Assembly: GCA_025738555.1 (NCBI GenBank)
Contig: JAOVFP010000018.1
Location: forward strand, 496,001-560,000
Direction: 5' to 3'
Origin: Cyathus striatus
Taxonomy: Eukaryota; Basidiomycota; Agaricomycetes; Agaricales; Nidulariaceae
Length of the DNA: 64,000 nt
Part shown: in pieces, positions 36,076 to 48,160 of the stretch
How the letters are laid out: every line of letters begins with the position of its first letter
Numbering within the stretch: position 1 is the first letter of the stretch
Position numbers and translations under genes: made by a program
Notes under the pieces: generated by a model
What the model was told of the DNA's origin: nothing
What the model saw: the letters and a program-made list of their open reading frames with translations, nothing else
Databases searched by the model: none

Positions 36076-36767
36076 ATGGCTCATTCCATGTCTTCCACCA
36101 CCTTCTTCGCACAGACACCAGCAGGGGGGGTACTCCGTCTCGTCAGCCCCACCCAGCACGCAGACCCACGCACGGGCCACCAAACACCTCATCAGATGCA
36201 CCCAACCCCAGTCCCATGGGCACCCTATCAACCACTGACACCATTGGGGGGCATGCCAGCAACATTCGATCACCCCCGGACGCCGCCTGATTCTCCCCCA
36301 GCGCTAATCTGGTCCCAATCCCCGTATGCAACCATTCCGCTGCCACGACAATTGGACGTGTCAGTATCCATGAATCCCCTTCTGAAGTACGGGTCGCCGT
36401 ACCTCCTCCAGTATGACATTACGACTGCACCAGGTCGCGCTGCTCCCTCGTCCTGGGCAACGTACAGCACTGCCTCCGAATGGCTTCGCGAGCCTGCAAC
36501 ACGGCCTAATACGAGGACGTTTACGATTAGGTTGGCTGCACTCGGCGACAGGCCTATTGTTATTCATGCCGCCAATTACCAGACGGTAACGGTGTATGAT
36601 GTATTAGCTGCCGTCCACTATGCCGTTCAGATGGCCGTGGACTCTGCGACACGCCACTATGGGCATAGGTCAGCTGCTGTGCAGGCTTTATTTGGGGGTA
36701 CAAGATGTGGGCTGGGCTGACTGAGAGCACCACGGAGCCTGATGTTTGGGTGCTTCATGTTCGCTGA
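36076..36767 (+). pseudogene. DUF6699-like paralogue 6 with C-terminal frameshift
   Basis: The open frame from 36,076 runs to a stop at 36,720 (214 aa). The core is clear: MNPLLKYGSPYLLQYDIT, a WLREPATRP block, VTVYDVLAAVHYAV and FGGTR. The frame then ends in TRCGLG. Reading resumes 2 bases over, near 36,706, giving the family ending AGLTESTTEPDVWVLHVR with a stop at 36,767, so two extra bases (TG) disrupt the tail. It is most similar to paralogue 5 (shared PLhxYGSxxL and AxxxTVTVYDVL) and shares its leader-intron layout. The helical segment between DVL and FGGT is shorter than in the others. It could be a young pseudogene, an allele with an altered tail, or a sequencing error. Confidence 0.7.
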
Positions 36768-39700
36768 GGCGTTTCACTAGACCTTCAGGGAACACATCCC
36801 TGTCTTTCCACCTACCCGCCCCCCCTCCCACACACACAACCCCCCAACTCGAAGAGACACCGGCGACTTGTCTCATTACACGATGACAGCTTCATCACAC
36901 GATAGAGTTTCTTAGAAGACTATTTGAGGTCTCATGGGCAGTTATCTTCGTGGTAAAGTTTTGGTAAATCCCGCCTTTACCGAAGGTTGGACTCTTTGTC
37001 TTAGCGCCCGCAGAGGCGAGACAAGTAAATTATGCATAGATCATGCTTGATAACGTCAGAAATGCATAAAAGAAAGAAGATGCTAGCTTACTAAATGTAT
37101 AGTAGTGGAATATAACTTATTGGAATCTGAAACAGATACTTTATGAGGGAGATAGATGAAAGCTCCCCCTTGTTGAGTGGGGGTGAGCTGGAGAAAGTGA
37201 ACAATGCCATCGATGAAGGTGACACGTCAATACAAGCGCTGGCGGAGTTTACCGATAGACAAGTACAAACAAAACCTTCCCTTAAGCATAGGCGTTTTGA
37301 AAGAACACACCCAGGGTCAAATCACCTGCGCGTATTACTCAGACCGTTTATGTTTATGGATGCCGGATATCTTCTCATCCATTGACAATAAAGGAAACCA
37401 ATACATTTGAAACGCATGCGATCTAGACCGACGTCTTCTACAATAACGGACTCTGTAACAAGAATTCGCGGCATGTCAAAAGATAACGCCGCCCACTCAT
37501 ACTTAACATCTACGCAACAAGTATCTCCGACGCATATAATATGCTGCGCAGTTCCAGTACACTGGGGCTTCTCCACAATCGAGGATGCGCAGCTAGTAGG
37601 GCCCACCATATGGTCACCACCCATCCGCCTTGGAAACTGAACTGAACGAGGGGACGGAGGCATAAAACCGGTCGATGTCATGATTTACAGATGTCCAACT
37701 GTCAAGTATTCCCATTGTGCAATGCATATACGCGTACCTTAGTGTTGGTTCCTTGCTCTTAAATTAGTATCGCACGCTAGTACTTCCCAAGCATTCCCTT
37801 TACAGGCGTGCTACACTATTCCAAAACCAGAGATATCCTTGACTGACACGGCTTAGCGTCCGCCGATGAACGGGTAATCGTATAAACCACTTGCCCTTTA
37901 GGATAAGTCATAACGCCTATCCCTACTTCGAATTCGCTGCGCAGCGCAGAACTGACGTCGATGTATAAGGAAAATACCATCCTTAATATTTAAACAATAA
38001 GATTACGTGTTGTATTGATACACATTTGTCAACAGGGGGGATTAGCATCTATAAACAGACGGCCGCGGCGTAGAATGTATGTAAGTAACTTAGCTAACCT
38101 ATCATCTGCCCATCAACAAAATTCTCCGTTCAGAAATGTTTCCCACTATGTAGTTTATCCTTACCTTGCGGATCTTCCCCCCTGCATCAAGAGATAAAAT
38201 ACATGCAGTACGTCAGATGAAATGTCCATCTACATCATTCACTGGGATCACCGAGTTAAAGTTGGTACGGGGGGCCGGACGGTAGGGCACGACTTGATAC
38301 TCCAGTGAAAGTTATCCGCACTCACATCTTCCGGAAAATTAAAAATACTTGCGAACAGCACCATTACTATAAATGGATTGTCACTTTTTCTAAGTGTAAC
38401 CTAAACTACGTGCTAGCTAGTAGCATGTGAGACGGCGACCTGTTGAAGTAAGTTCCACCGCCCGCAGAGGTTTCCTCCGGAAAAATACCGCTGTATAGCG
38501 CCACATGCTAGTAGAAAGGGGCACCATACTTCTCCTAAAGAAAATCTAAGAGGGTAGAGCACCCCCGAATCACAATCACTTGCAAACTCTACTTACCCAG
38601 ACTATTTTAAAAATACGACCAACGTTTGGTGCCATCGTGGACACAAACAAAGAACGTCAGTAAGACTTGCTTATTACAACTCAGGGCGCAAAATGGTGAC
38701 GGTGCTCGTCTTTCCTGTTTATCAATGTCCGACCGAATCTGTTCGTCTTTCTTTTTATGGTGAGAAGGGAGTGCGGAGGCGAGTGCGGAGGCGACTGGCA
38801 TGCCTGATGCTAACTGCCATTATTGATGTTTTAAGGAGTACACCTGTCTGCGCTCGTTCGTTCCTTGCGTTCTAATTTTTCTTTTGTGTACCTTAGTACT
38901 TTCTAAGACATCTTACTCAGTAAACTGACTCGGTTAGGTGGTACCCGGTAAACCGAAAATGTGGAAAACCTTTTGTATGAAGATGAAAATCAAGCCCTTA
39001 GCCTGACTTAAAGAGTGCATATGGTAAATAGTAACTCCAATCTTCAATATTTTTCAAGTTCTAATGTTCACGATGTGTAAATTTACAGTAACAGTAACAA
39101 GATTAAAGACTTGCCTGCATTTAAATCAGGAAAGGAGATGCACGCAAGTCTCGGACATAGGTGTTACAGAAGCAGTAATAAAATAAAAGACCTACCTGTC
39201 TTCAAATCAGGAATAAAAGATTCACGCCAGTCTCGGATAAGATCGTATATATCAGCGATGATGCATCATGCCAAGTCAAGGAACCAGTGGGGCTCAGTGG
39301 GGGTGACACAAACATCTAAATCCACATTTCTCCGACAAAATACCATTTCGTAGTCTTACTACCAAAAGGGGGGGCGTCCGAGTCACACTCTTCCAATATA
39401 CGCGTTACGCGTTACGCGATTCAGACCCCCCCAAAGAACTATCAAGCTTATTCTTTATGTACATATTCACTGAAATCTCATGGATCCCGAGAAGTTCAGA
39501 AATACTTCTTATTTTGTTGATCTATTTCTCACGGCAACCAATATAATTTAATAACGGCAGCCTTTCGAAGCTTTCGTGAGCTAAACATTGCTTTCGTTAG
39601 TCGCGAACTCGAAGGACAGCATTGGGGGTTCTAGCCGTTGAACTTATTTCTTATATTCTGGTAACTACAGCTACCGGCTACCGGTGCCACAGCACGGAGT

Positions 39701-42330
39701 GGATTGGAAGTCCTCATCACCGCTCTGATTGTTTATAGTAATTACGTACCACCCCCCTCCTGCTCTGTTATTAATTTATTCTGGTAGTGGGCCACGTTTG
39801 TTGTACACGTTAGTAAATCTAATTTCAGATGGGATGTCGAGCACAGGGAAGAAGGTGAGTACTGAGGTGAAACACCTGATGTTATGATTTGAGATGTTTA
39901 ACTGTCCAGCCCGTGTGAGATGGGTCTTTCTAAATTTGAGACACTGCACTTCCCAGCAACTCCTATCTTAGGCCGGCTAATATGTTAAACCCAGACTCAG
40001 TTTCCAAACAAATCGCTTTCGCGGGCCCAAGTTTTAATTTCTTCGATATTAACGACGTTGGCCAAACTGGAGCGCGCGAAAGCGACTGGTATGGAGTTGG
40101 TTTAGAGCCTGTGATAAACCACGTTAGCCCTTAAGAAGGAAGTTAAATTTTTAACATAGTCCGAGGTTACAAAATAATATTTATGAAAAATACCACCAAC
40201 ATTTAACCCATGCTTTACCTGCTGATCTTTCCCGATCACCCTTGCACATCACCAACTAAAACAAGTCCAGCACTACGGTCTGGGGTACACACTGGTTTGT
40301 CGATTGCCACAAGTTGCCACACGATCGAAGTACACTCGTTTCACGCCATTTTACGGATAACGAGCAACAAATGTACATTTAGACTGTAAACACACACACA
40401 ACATATGCCAAAAAAGGAATCATCCTACTCGAGTCTTTAATTTACAGTCAAGGCAACCATTAAATTGAATAAATTCCGAGTCGGTCGTCAAGGACTCCGA
40501 GTCGACAATGTGTTCTAGTAGCATACCGCTGCCAGGTGAAACTCTAGCAAAAGTTCCAAGTTCGAGCAATTAGATACGGGGCCATATCCTGAAATATCAT
40601 TATCAATTATGGTATCTCCAAATAGCATATACCGGTGCATACGTACATGTACATAATAGTGGGAAGCGGGGGTGGAGAACAATGGACTGTCAAGATTGTG
40701 AGATTCCCCGGTGTCACGCTTGGACTTTCAATCTAGGTAAGCAAGCATGCCCCGGGCCCGACTATATTCATTTGTGCCTTTTGTTCTAAATCTGTCGATA
40801 TCCCATTCGATGGACTAAACGATTTTAGTGTCCGCCGTGAAACCGGTAATCCCCATATGAGGGCGTGAAAATCCGTTGTTGTCTAGATAAAGCATATGCA
40901 TTTCATTATATGAACGGGTTCATGTTGCAAGTTATTCAATACTACGCATGCCTAAACAATTGGTCTAACGTACATTGTCCACATCCGCACGGAGAGTCCG
41001 AGTCAGCGTGAGGATAACTTCATTGATTTCTACCACATCCAGGAAACGATCGCGATACCCTCAAAACGTCCACGCATTGCGACACGGCTGTCAAATTCAT
41101 AATATCCTGACATCGGAGCGGCGAGTACGCACAGTCCACGGTCCACACTAGTAGCGGAAACATAGAAATGGATGGACATGGGGGTCTTCAATGAGATATG
41201 TCATCGATTCATCTAAATCACCAAGGCGATGACAGAATCTCAGGAAACAGTATAGCAGTATAGCAACAATCACCACCCTATCTTTCGATGGGCTTCTAAG
41301 TCTGCCTCGTGTACGGGAAATACCACTTATCTTGCAATGCACCAAGGAAGAAGTTTTTGTTTCTTTCTCGTAGAAGGGATTGACTCCCGCTTTCATTTCA
41401 TTTCTGAGGGTTGCATTGTCAACCGGCTAGATTAGTAGATAAGTACGCCAAGGCGTCTTTCGCGACGCGGATCGTACATGCTAGTTTAAAAGAGAAGTAT
41501 CTCCAAGTGGTATGTCATCTCTTGACAGGAGGGCGGGGGTGATCTAGCTTATATGTAGGCTGGCGCTCCGTGATACAGTATTACTCTATTATTAAACATT
41601 TGCACCCGTTGCGCGGTGTGGAGAAAGTCTAACAGTGTGACCGAGGACTCGAGGACTGGCGGGAACCATGGGGTGATGTCTGTAAATGTTCAGGTTACAT
41701 ACCTGCTCCAATGTTTCCTCATTGATGGTGAATCTAATCGTTGAAACGAAACGTTCCTGGACTCTCCCGAGAAAGTAGAGTACGAGGATTGGCATACCTT
41801 ACAGGGTCGCACGACTGTGGATGCGCAGTTTCCTAGGTCCAAAATGTCTTCCGTTGATAATTTTTGACTTTAAAAAGGCAGATGTTATCGTCGTATTGCC
41901 TAATCCGACGTAATCTACCGTTTTCTTAAGCAACTCTCCTCTTCTGGCGCGCGCAGTTATTCTCGTATACCCACTTAATCCGCGGGAAGGGAAGCAGAAT
42001 ATAGGGTGAGGAAATCTAGATGGAACATGGTCAGATGATGCAGAATTACCGTACTTGCCGGCCCAAATGAATCGCGATCAGACGCTGAAGGGTATGGGAA
42101 AAGGAAGGTGCGAGCCTACGGGAGGGGGAGGAGGATTCGGATACATAAGACGATGCTTGACAGGGCTCGAGCTCCAACAATTGTCCCGTATCCTTCCAGC
42201 TCCCTCCCCGCACCAGGGCTTTTTCCCTTCGTTTATGCCTGGTGCGATTACTATTCGCTTTCATTTGTTAATGCGATACTTTTGAGTGCTGGTACGTGGT
42301 CCATAACTCCGCCGATGAGGGAAATTTGGG
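36768..42330. other. Long gene-poor spacer
   Basis: Over 5 kb without a supportable gene. A roughly 70-bp duplication lies at about 39,100-39,240: two copies of AGACTTGCCTG-like sequence followed by AAATCAGGAAAGG and AGTCTCGGA. Short TACGCGTTACGCGTTACGCG repeats lie near 39,400. Open frames are small and lack motifs. Confidence 0.45.
39100..39240. repeat. Degenerate direct duplication (~70 bp)
   Basis: Two adjacent copies share the blocks AAGACnTnCCTGnnTT, AAATCAGGAA and AGTCTCGGA. They are diverged by substitutions and small indels. Confidence 0.5.
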
Positions 42331-42332
42331 TC

Positions 42333-42340
42333 TTATAAAT
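42333..42340 (+). promoter_or_regulatory. TATA box of DUF6699-like paralogue 7
   Basis: TTATAAAT lies about 45 bp before the ATG at 42,383 and is followed by a C/T-rich leader. Confidence 0.5.
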
Positions 42341-42382
42341 CTATCACAGGACATTTGTTCTTCTTCCTCTACCTCTCCTCGC

Positions 42383-42871
42383 ATGTCTTATCATCCTCAA
42401 CTTCCTCCGTTGGATATACTTCGTCTTCAGCATATGCCATCTGAATCCCCTCCTCGTCTAGCCAGAAATCGCTTTATCGTCCCCCTCCCTGCCACGGAAC
42501 CGCCCGTCACCATCCACGACCTGCTGATGAAGCGCGACTCCGAACCATCCCCTATCATATTCGACATCACGAATCTCTCCAGCTTCGCCAGGCTGGATGT
42601 TACCAGTGCATTTGGCCTGCAAAGCGATACATGGCGAAGCCAGCCAGCCACTGTACCGCCATCGAGGGAACTGGTCATGATATCAAATTCGCTGTATATG
42701 GATGTGCCCCCCATTCTTGCACGGCCACTTCATGGGAACTTTGTTACCATTTGGGATGTCCTTTGTGCCGTCCACTGCACTTTCAGCCCTGTTCGTAATG
42801 CACCGCATTGGTTGTGGGATGGGTTGTCCCCTAGTACCGATGCTGGAGTGTGGGTCCTGCATCTTCGATAG
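42383..42871 (+). CDS. Short DUF6699-like protein, paralogue 7
   Basis: A single exon of 162 aa starts at MSYHPQLPPLDI. The core shows IIFDITNL, SQPATVPPSRELVMI (the ATxPP block), a strand, then NFVTIWDVLCAVHCTF (strand and helix) and, after only about 20 residues, a terminal GVWVLHLR. The charged helical segment and the G-hydrophobic-GL segment present in other family members before the final Trp are missing or reduced to WDGLSP, so this is a short or internally deleted member. I chose this ATG because a TATA-like box lies 45 bp upstream and the preceding in-frame sequence is leader-like. The function is unknown. Confidence 0.75.
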   Translation: MSYHPQLPPLDILRLQHMPSESPPRLARNRFIVPLPATEPPVTIHDLLMKRDSEPSPIIFDITNLSSFARLDVTSAFGLQSDTWRSQPATVPPSRELVMISNSLYMDVPPILARPLHGNFVTIWDVLCAVHCTFSPVRNAPHWLWDGLSPSTDAGVWVLHLR

Positions 42872-43860
42872 GCTTCCACATGGTCTGCCACGTTATAGCA
42901 GTGACGCCGCTACTAGAGTGTTTGATGGTCCTCTTCCTCCAACTTTATCATCGCTCTTCTTGAACACGCTCCTCAGCAGGCCTACCCAGCCTACATCTCC
43001 TTCGTTCTGCTTTCATAAACACAGTCCCAACACAACCTTCATCTCTTTCGTTCTGCTTTCAGATACACTGCTCTCCTATACATTTCTCCTATCGCTTTCC
43101 ATGATCACGGACTCAATGCTATACTAGACTCTGTACGCACACTATTCTATCCATCATTCTTCATGTCCCGTTACGAAAACTCTCATTGTACAATGTACCA
43201 CCAATTATCCACATTATTCTTATACGTACTTAGCACGTATGCCATCACTCCACTTTTTCTAGATAACAAAATACATGCCATGCATCAAAATTTAATTTCA
43301 TGCCGAGCTTTTTCGTAATATATCTAAGATTTAAAACTAAGCTATGCTTGTGTGGGTTGTCATCGGGCCGAACCAGTATGTCTACAGAGGAAGCTAAATT
43401 TGATATTCTTTTTGAAGATAGATCACTCAGAGAGCACTCAGATACGTACTTTGTTCAACTAAGTAAACCACTTGCGTCGGTCCGAATTCTTAGGCTTGTT
43501 AAGCTTATGATGTTTGGGATAGTTGTTCCAAGCGCGAATTAAGCAAGCCGCCTGACAATGCTTAAAGGATAACGCATTATCAAGACTTGCATATGACTCG
43601 CTTATGCATCGTCATGTTAACTTAAAATACACATAAAACATATATCCGAGGCGACAAGTCAAGTCAAGGAATACATAGCTTTATTCTAGTGGAGTCCGCG
43701 GTGTGCCGCGTGGAACTGTGAAACGGTTATGCGTCCCTATAAACGTTCGTGATTATCCATCCCGAGCTGCTACATGGGTATTGGAAAATTCCTCGATCGT
43801 TGATTCCTGTTTTGATAAAAAATAAGATGACGTGCATGTTTTGTGATGAGTAGTTGGAGT
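42872..43860. other. Intergenic region downstream of paralogue 7
   Basis: The first 300 bases are T/C-rich, with a duplicated TCTCTTTCGTTCTGCTTTCA-like phrase near 42,995 and 43,042. No supportable gene is present. Confidence 0.4.
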
Positions 43861-43984
43861 AATCTCACTGCACAAGTGAACCGATATTGAAGCGAAAGTT
43901 GAGGTCTAGTAGGACAGATGACTAGGACTCCTGACAATTATGATCATCTATATCATTGCTCGCAAAAGCAAATACGGTTGAAAC

Positions 43985-44940
43985 GTGCTGCGCATGAAGA
44001 GGGCTTGCTGAATAATGATATACGAAGTACCCTGATGAAGTGGGTTAAACTCCAGCCCATGTGGAGGGCTTGAATAATGATATACGCAGTACCAGGATGT
44101 GGGTTAATCTCCAGCCGATCATGATGGTGATAATTGATTGTTGTGCACCTGAAGACCGAAAGTAATCAAGATAGGTGATGCGATGGTAGAGAGTAATAGG
44201 ACAGATTGGCACTGGGCCTTCCTGGAAGCCTCATTGAAACGTGCTGAACGCTGGAAGAGCTTGAATAATGATATACGCAGTACCAGGATGTGGACTAATC
44301 TTCAGCCAATCATGATGATGACAATTGATTGTTGTGCGCCTGAAGGCTGAAAGTAATCAAGATAGGTGAAGCGAAGGTTGAGAATGATAGGACAGATTGG
44401 CACTGGGCCTTCCTGAAAGCCTCATTGAAACGTGCTGTGCGCTCGGAGAGCTTGAATAATGATATACGCAGTACCCTGAGGATGTAGGATAGTCCTAGCC
44501 AATTACGATGATGATTACTGTGCGCCTGAAGGTAATCAAGTCAGGCATTGAATATGGTCGCCGTTCATTATGGTCATTATTCGGAGTTGGGCGAGGGTGG
44601 TAATGAAGGGCGCTATACGTAGGAAAGCCGCCAGTCGTATCATGCGAGAACCTAGAGTGCTTCCGCACAATCATGATGATCATTTTCATGGCGCTTGGAT
44701 GTAGATAAATTGGACATTCAAGTTGAGCCTGGGGTTCGATGATAATACGCTGCGCATGGAGGCTATGGGGTAGAAGCCATTTCAAGTACGAGTATGAGTT
44801 GAATGATACCGTCCACGAACAGATGTGGACTTGAAATCCGGATGTCCGAAATTTGAGGGAGCCATTTGCTAGTCGGACGATCGTGATGATCATTTTGTTT
44901 CCATGCTCGAAAAAGTAACCTTTCGATGATGTATCTTGGT
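43985..44940. repeat. Degenerate ~185-bp tandem array
   Basis: GAATAATGATATACGCAGTACC or a close variant recurs near 44,009, 44,069, 44,252 and 44,451. CAATCATGATGATGA-like blocks recur near 44,115, 44,305, 44,498, 44,667 and 44,873. The copies at 44,069-44,450 are the best conserved (shared AGTAATCAAGATAGGTGA and GGACAGATTGGCACTGGG). The right part is more decayed. No gene is supported inside. Confidence 0.8.
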
Positions 44941-45559
44941 CGGCGCTGAGATTATTTATGAACGGTATGATTAGGAAGGTTGAAGGGAGGATGAATCCTG
45001 GATATGGATGTAGGGGGCGATGCCTTCGGGTGTCGCAGCTGAGCCTATTGGAACTCGGTCGGGAATAGGTAATTCCTGCTGCGATTAATCCAAGTTCGAG
45101 GCCTTGCACAAAAGAATTCTCTGCACTAAAATTTAGTGGCTGAAGTGAAAAAAAAATCAAATTGTCATGTGAAAATGTACCCTCCTTGAAGGCCCCAAAG
45201 TTGTAAATAGATACGATATCCTAAGGCAGTGCGATTTGATAGGTAGTTCAGAATACTTCGTCTGATATCATAGGTGATTGATGAGGCGAGGAAGAAGAGG
45301 CGCATGTACATACAAAGTATACATCTCTTCATTTTTAGAAGGCGACGGCTTCGGATGACCGCACAGCCTTCTTTACACCCCGGTATTGAGATATAAGACC
45401 GCATACATGATGGCGAGGGAAAATGAAGTTCTGGAAGAGCGGAGATGGCGTAGCCTTAATGCCAGAAATACGGAAAGTTGTAGAAGCAACGTAAAGGAGG
45501 CATTTGCTTTTGGCGATAGATGGGGGGTAGAGCCATGTGGAAAATCGACTTCCCCGCTT

Positions 45560-46045
45560 CCACCAAGTTCAAACATCATGGTTAAAGTGTTTGGCAGAAT
45601 CAAAGCGCCTCTCCGCCGAGTCGAGCGCACAAGCCGACGAACCAGATGGACAAATTGCCGACGGGCTGATGATGTTTAGCAGATGCCGCCAGTTGATCAT
45701 CCCAGTTTCCTAAACATGGACATGCTTCCACCAAGTTCAAACACCATGGTTAAAGCGCCGGCCCGATGAAAGTACCTCTCGACCGTCCACGCCAACGAAT
45801 CAGATAGACAAATTGCTGACGGGCTGGAGATGATGTTTAGCAGATGCCGCCAGTTGATCATCCCCGTTTCTCCTAAACATGGAAATGCCTCCACCAAGTT
45901 CAAACACCATGGTTAAAGTGTTTGGCCCGATGAAAGTGCCTCTCGACCGCCCACGCCGACGAACCAGAGAGACAACTAGCCGACAGGCTGGAGATGATCT
46001 TTAGCAGACGCCGTCTGTTAATCATCCCCGTTTCCTAAACATGGA
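45560..46045. repeat. Three tandem copies of a ~165-bp unit
   Basis: Units start at CCACCAAGTTCAAAC near 45,560, 45,728 and 45,891 (spacings 168 and 163 bp). Each contains ATGGTTAAAG, CTCTCGACCG-like, TGATGTTTAGCAGA and TCCTAAACATGGA blocks. The copies are clearly homologous but diverged. Confidence 0.85.
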
Positions 46046-48028
46046 ACTTTGATTCAATTGGTGATGGCTGCGAACGGACGAGAATCAGTCATGTTTGAAA
46101 GGGATTATCTGAACTGTTCGAAGATAAAAGCGAATGAATTCAATGTCCCTGCGTTGGGTTAAATTTAGGCACCGGATGGACCGCATCAGTAACGCTCAAG
46201 ATTCGCCGACTGTCGACCCCACCGCTAACCCCGAAAATAGCGAAGGTACTGCAGAGTTTTCCGGGGAAACAGTGACGAATTACAGCGATCGCTGGAATGT
46301 CTGTTCTAGGCTTCTGGGAATGAATCTCTGTCGTTTGAATCTGATGCGTGAGCATGTGATGGTGTAAAGTCGTGCGGAAAATGGTGTAAATGGAAGATCG
46401 TAAGAACATGGTTTCATCCCAAGAACCAAAGGCGGTGTGACTACACAAATTCGAGGTCGTAAGAGGGAGCTTCTCATCGTCGAATAGTTGAAAGCGATGC
46501 TTCCTAGCGCCACAGCCCAGTCTATACTACCTCCATATATCGATTCGAATTCCTGCACTGCAGCAAGTAAGTACCTGCGGTGCGACGTAAGTTCTCGGGG
46601 GACCAGAAAAATAAAATTCAGTGGCACGTTACCCGGATAGAAGATTTCCGGCACGGACTTTTCATTGCCGACCAGTCCTTTAGGGTTGAACAGTTGGCGG
46701 CCCGGAATAAAAAGAAACGCTTCGCTATATATAGTGAAAGTAGGTCAGACCACTCGTAGCGTTACGTGAATTGAACTGTTCGCCGTCAACTACTTACAGA
46801 ATTACTTGGAACATCCAGTCCGTCGTCCTCGTCAGTCCATCGTCTAACCATTTACATAACCCTAGGAATTACCAATCCTCTTGGCGTGCAAAGGCATTGA
46901 GAGAACAGATCTTCAGTAATTTTTTAACAAATGGTTCATCACATGAGCCAGGGATGTGCGACTGAGTTGGGAAGAATAGATAAGAATAGATGCGAGACTA
47001 AAAATGTGATGTATTTGAAGGGAGTCACCGGTCCATCTGAAGATTAAATCTGCTTCCTGAAAACAAGTAGGGTAAGAACTGTCGGCGACTAGGTCATGAG
47101 GTGCTGAAAAGTGCCAAGAGAAGCTGATAGTAAAAATAGGAAGAAGACCTGAAGATGCCCAGATGTGATTATACACGTGCGGAGACGTTGAACATCTCAT
47201 TTCCCCCATTCTCATGCCGTTCATAAAACATGAATGCTTTCTGGTAATGAAAACCGAAAATGTGTCAGAAGTGGCTTCACTGGAGACGCTACTTGGGAGT
47301 GGGGGGGTCTGCACGGCGTTTAATGCAGAGGATTGATGTGAAATGCACGCAACTTGCAATTCACAAGTGACATAGGTGTTGCAAAGCTATCCGGCCGTGC
47401 CAATTCCAGGGTGGCATCTGGATGTAGAGGGGATATAGTCACCATCTATGTAATGATCTATTACAGATATAACTATAAACGTATTGTTTCATGGGTTTGA
47501 AGAGCGTGCTAACCTTGACAATAGAGGATATCATAGTAAGATGTCCTCGCATAGTGGCTGTTTCCAAAAGTGTCTCATTTTTAATGGCATTGTGCATATG
47601 TACGATATATTAGAACTCTAAGGATAGAGATTCCAAGCAGAATCCACTAGAGAGAGGGGTAGAACTAGCATGAATGTGGTCGTTAACATGGACGTTCGAG
47701 AACAGGAAGGACACGGGTTGGTTACACGCGGTTGTTTGTAGCAATGACACGTCAACCAAACAAACACTACAAACACCAAAATGGACAGTTATGGCTACAT
47801 GTCAGTTATTTGCAAGTGATTTTGAGCAATGGAAGAACTCGCAGTGCAGAAAGCTTTCTCTTTAATTGAAAAATGAAACCGAAAGGAGTTTATAATTCAC
47901 TAACCTTCCTGAAAGTTACTTTGGTTACCATGCTTACGGTATATATGAATCGCATTAACTGCGCATACACATGTATTATTTAGCCTTGAGTAGACTTTAA
48001 GATCGATTCGATAAGCGAGTAAAAAGTA
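46046..48028. other. Gene-poor region
   Basis: Open frames up to 148 codons (reverse strand, 46,913-47,359) exist, but I see no family motif, splice-supported extension or clear promoter. I do not call a gene here. Confidence 0.4.
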
Positions 48029-48119
48029 TCCTTCGAACCAGGATCGAACTAGTGGCCTCGGGATATATTACTGTTTTCCCATTACAGTCCCACGCTCTAC
48101 CAACTGAGCTATCGAAGGA
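48029..48119 (-). tRNA. tRNA-Tyr (GTA) with intron
   Basis: The reverse strand forms a cloverleaf: acceptor stem TCCTTCG/CGAAGGA, D arm TAGCTCAGTTGGTAGAGC, anticodon stem TGGGA/TCCCG with loop CTGTAA, anticodon GTA, and T arm CTAG-TTCGATC-CTGG region. About 17 nt of intron follow position 37, as in nearly all eukaryotic tRNA-Tyr genes. It ends 41 bp from the stop of the neighbouring membrane protein gene. Confidence 0.9.
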
Positions 48120-48160
48120 TGTAACATCGTACCTTAGCGTTCTAGTAGTGGAGCGTGGTA

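Noticed and set aside
44495..45160. Reverse-strand open frame of 221 codons
   Set aside because: It lies within the decayed 185-bp array and its repeated MIIxIV peptide is just the repeat translated.
46913..47359. Reverse-strand open frame of 148 codons
   Set aside because: No recognisable family or supporting signals; could be chance.
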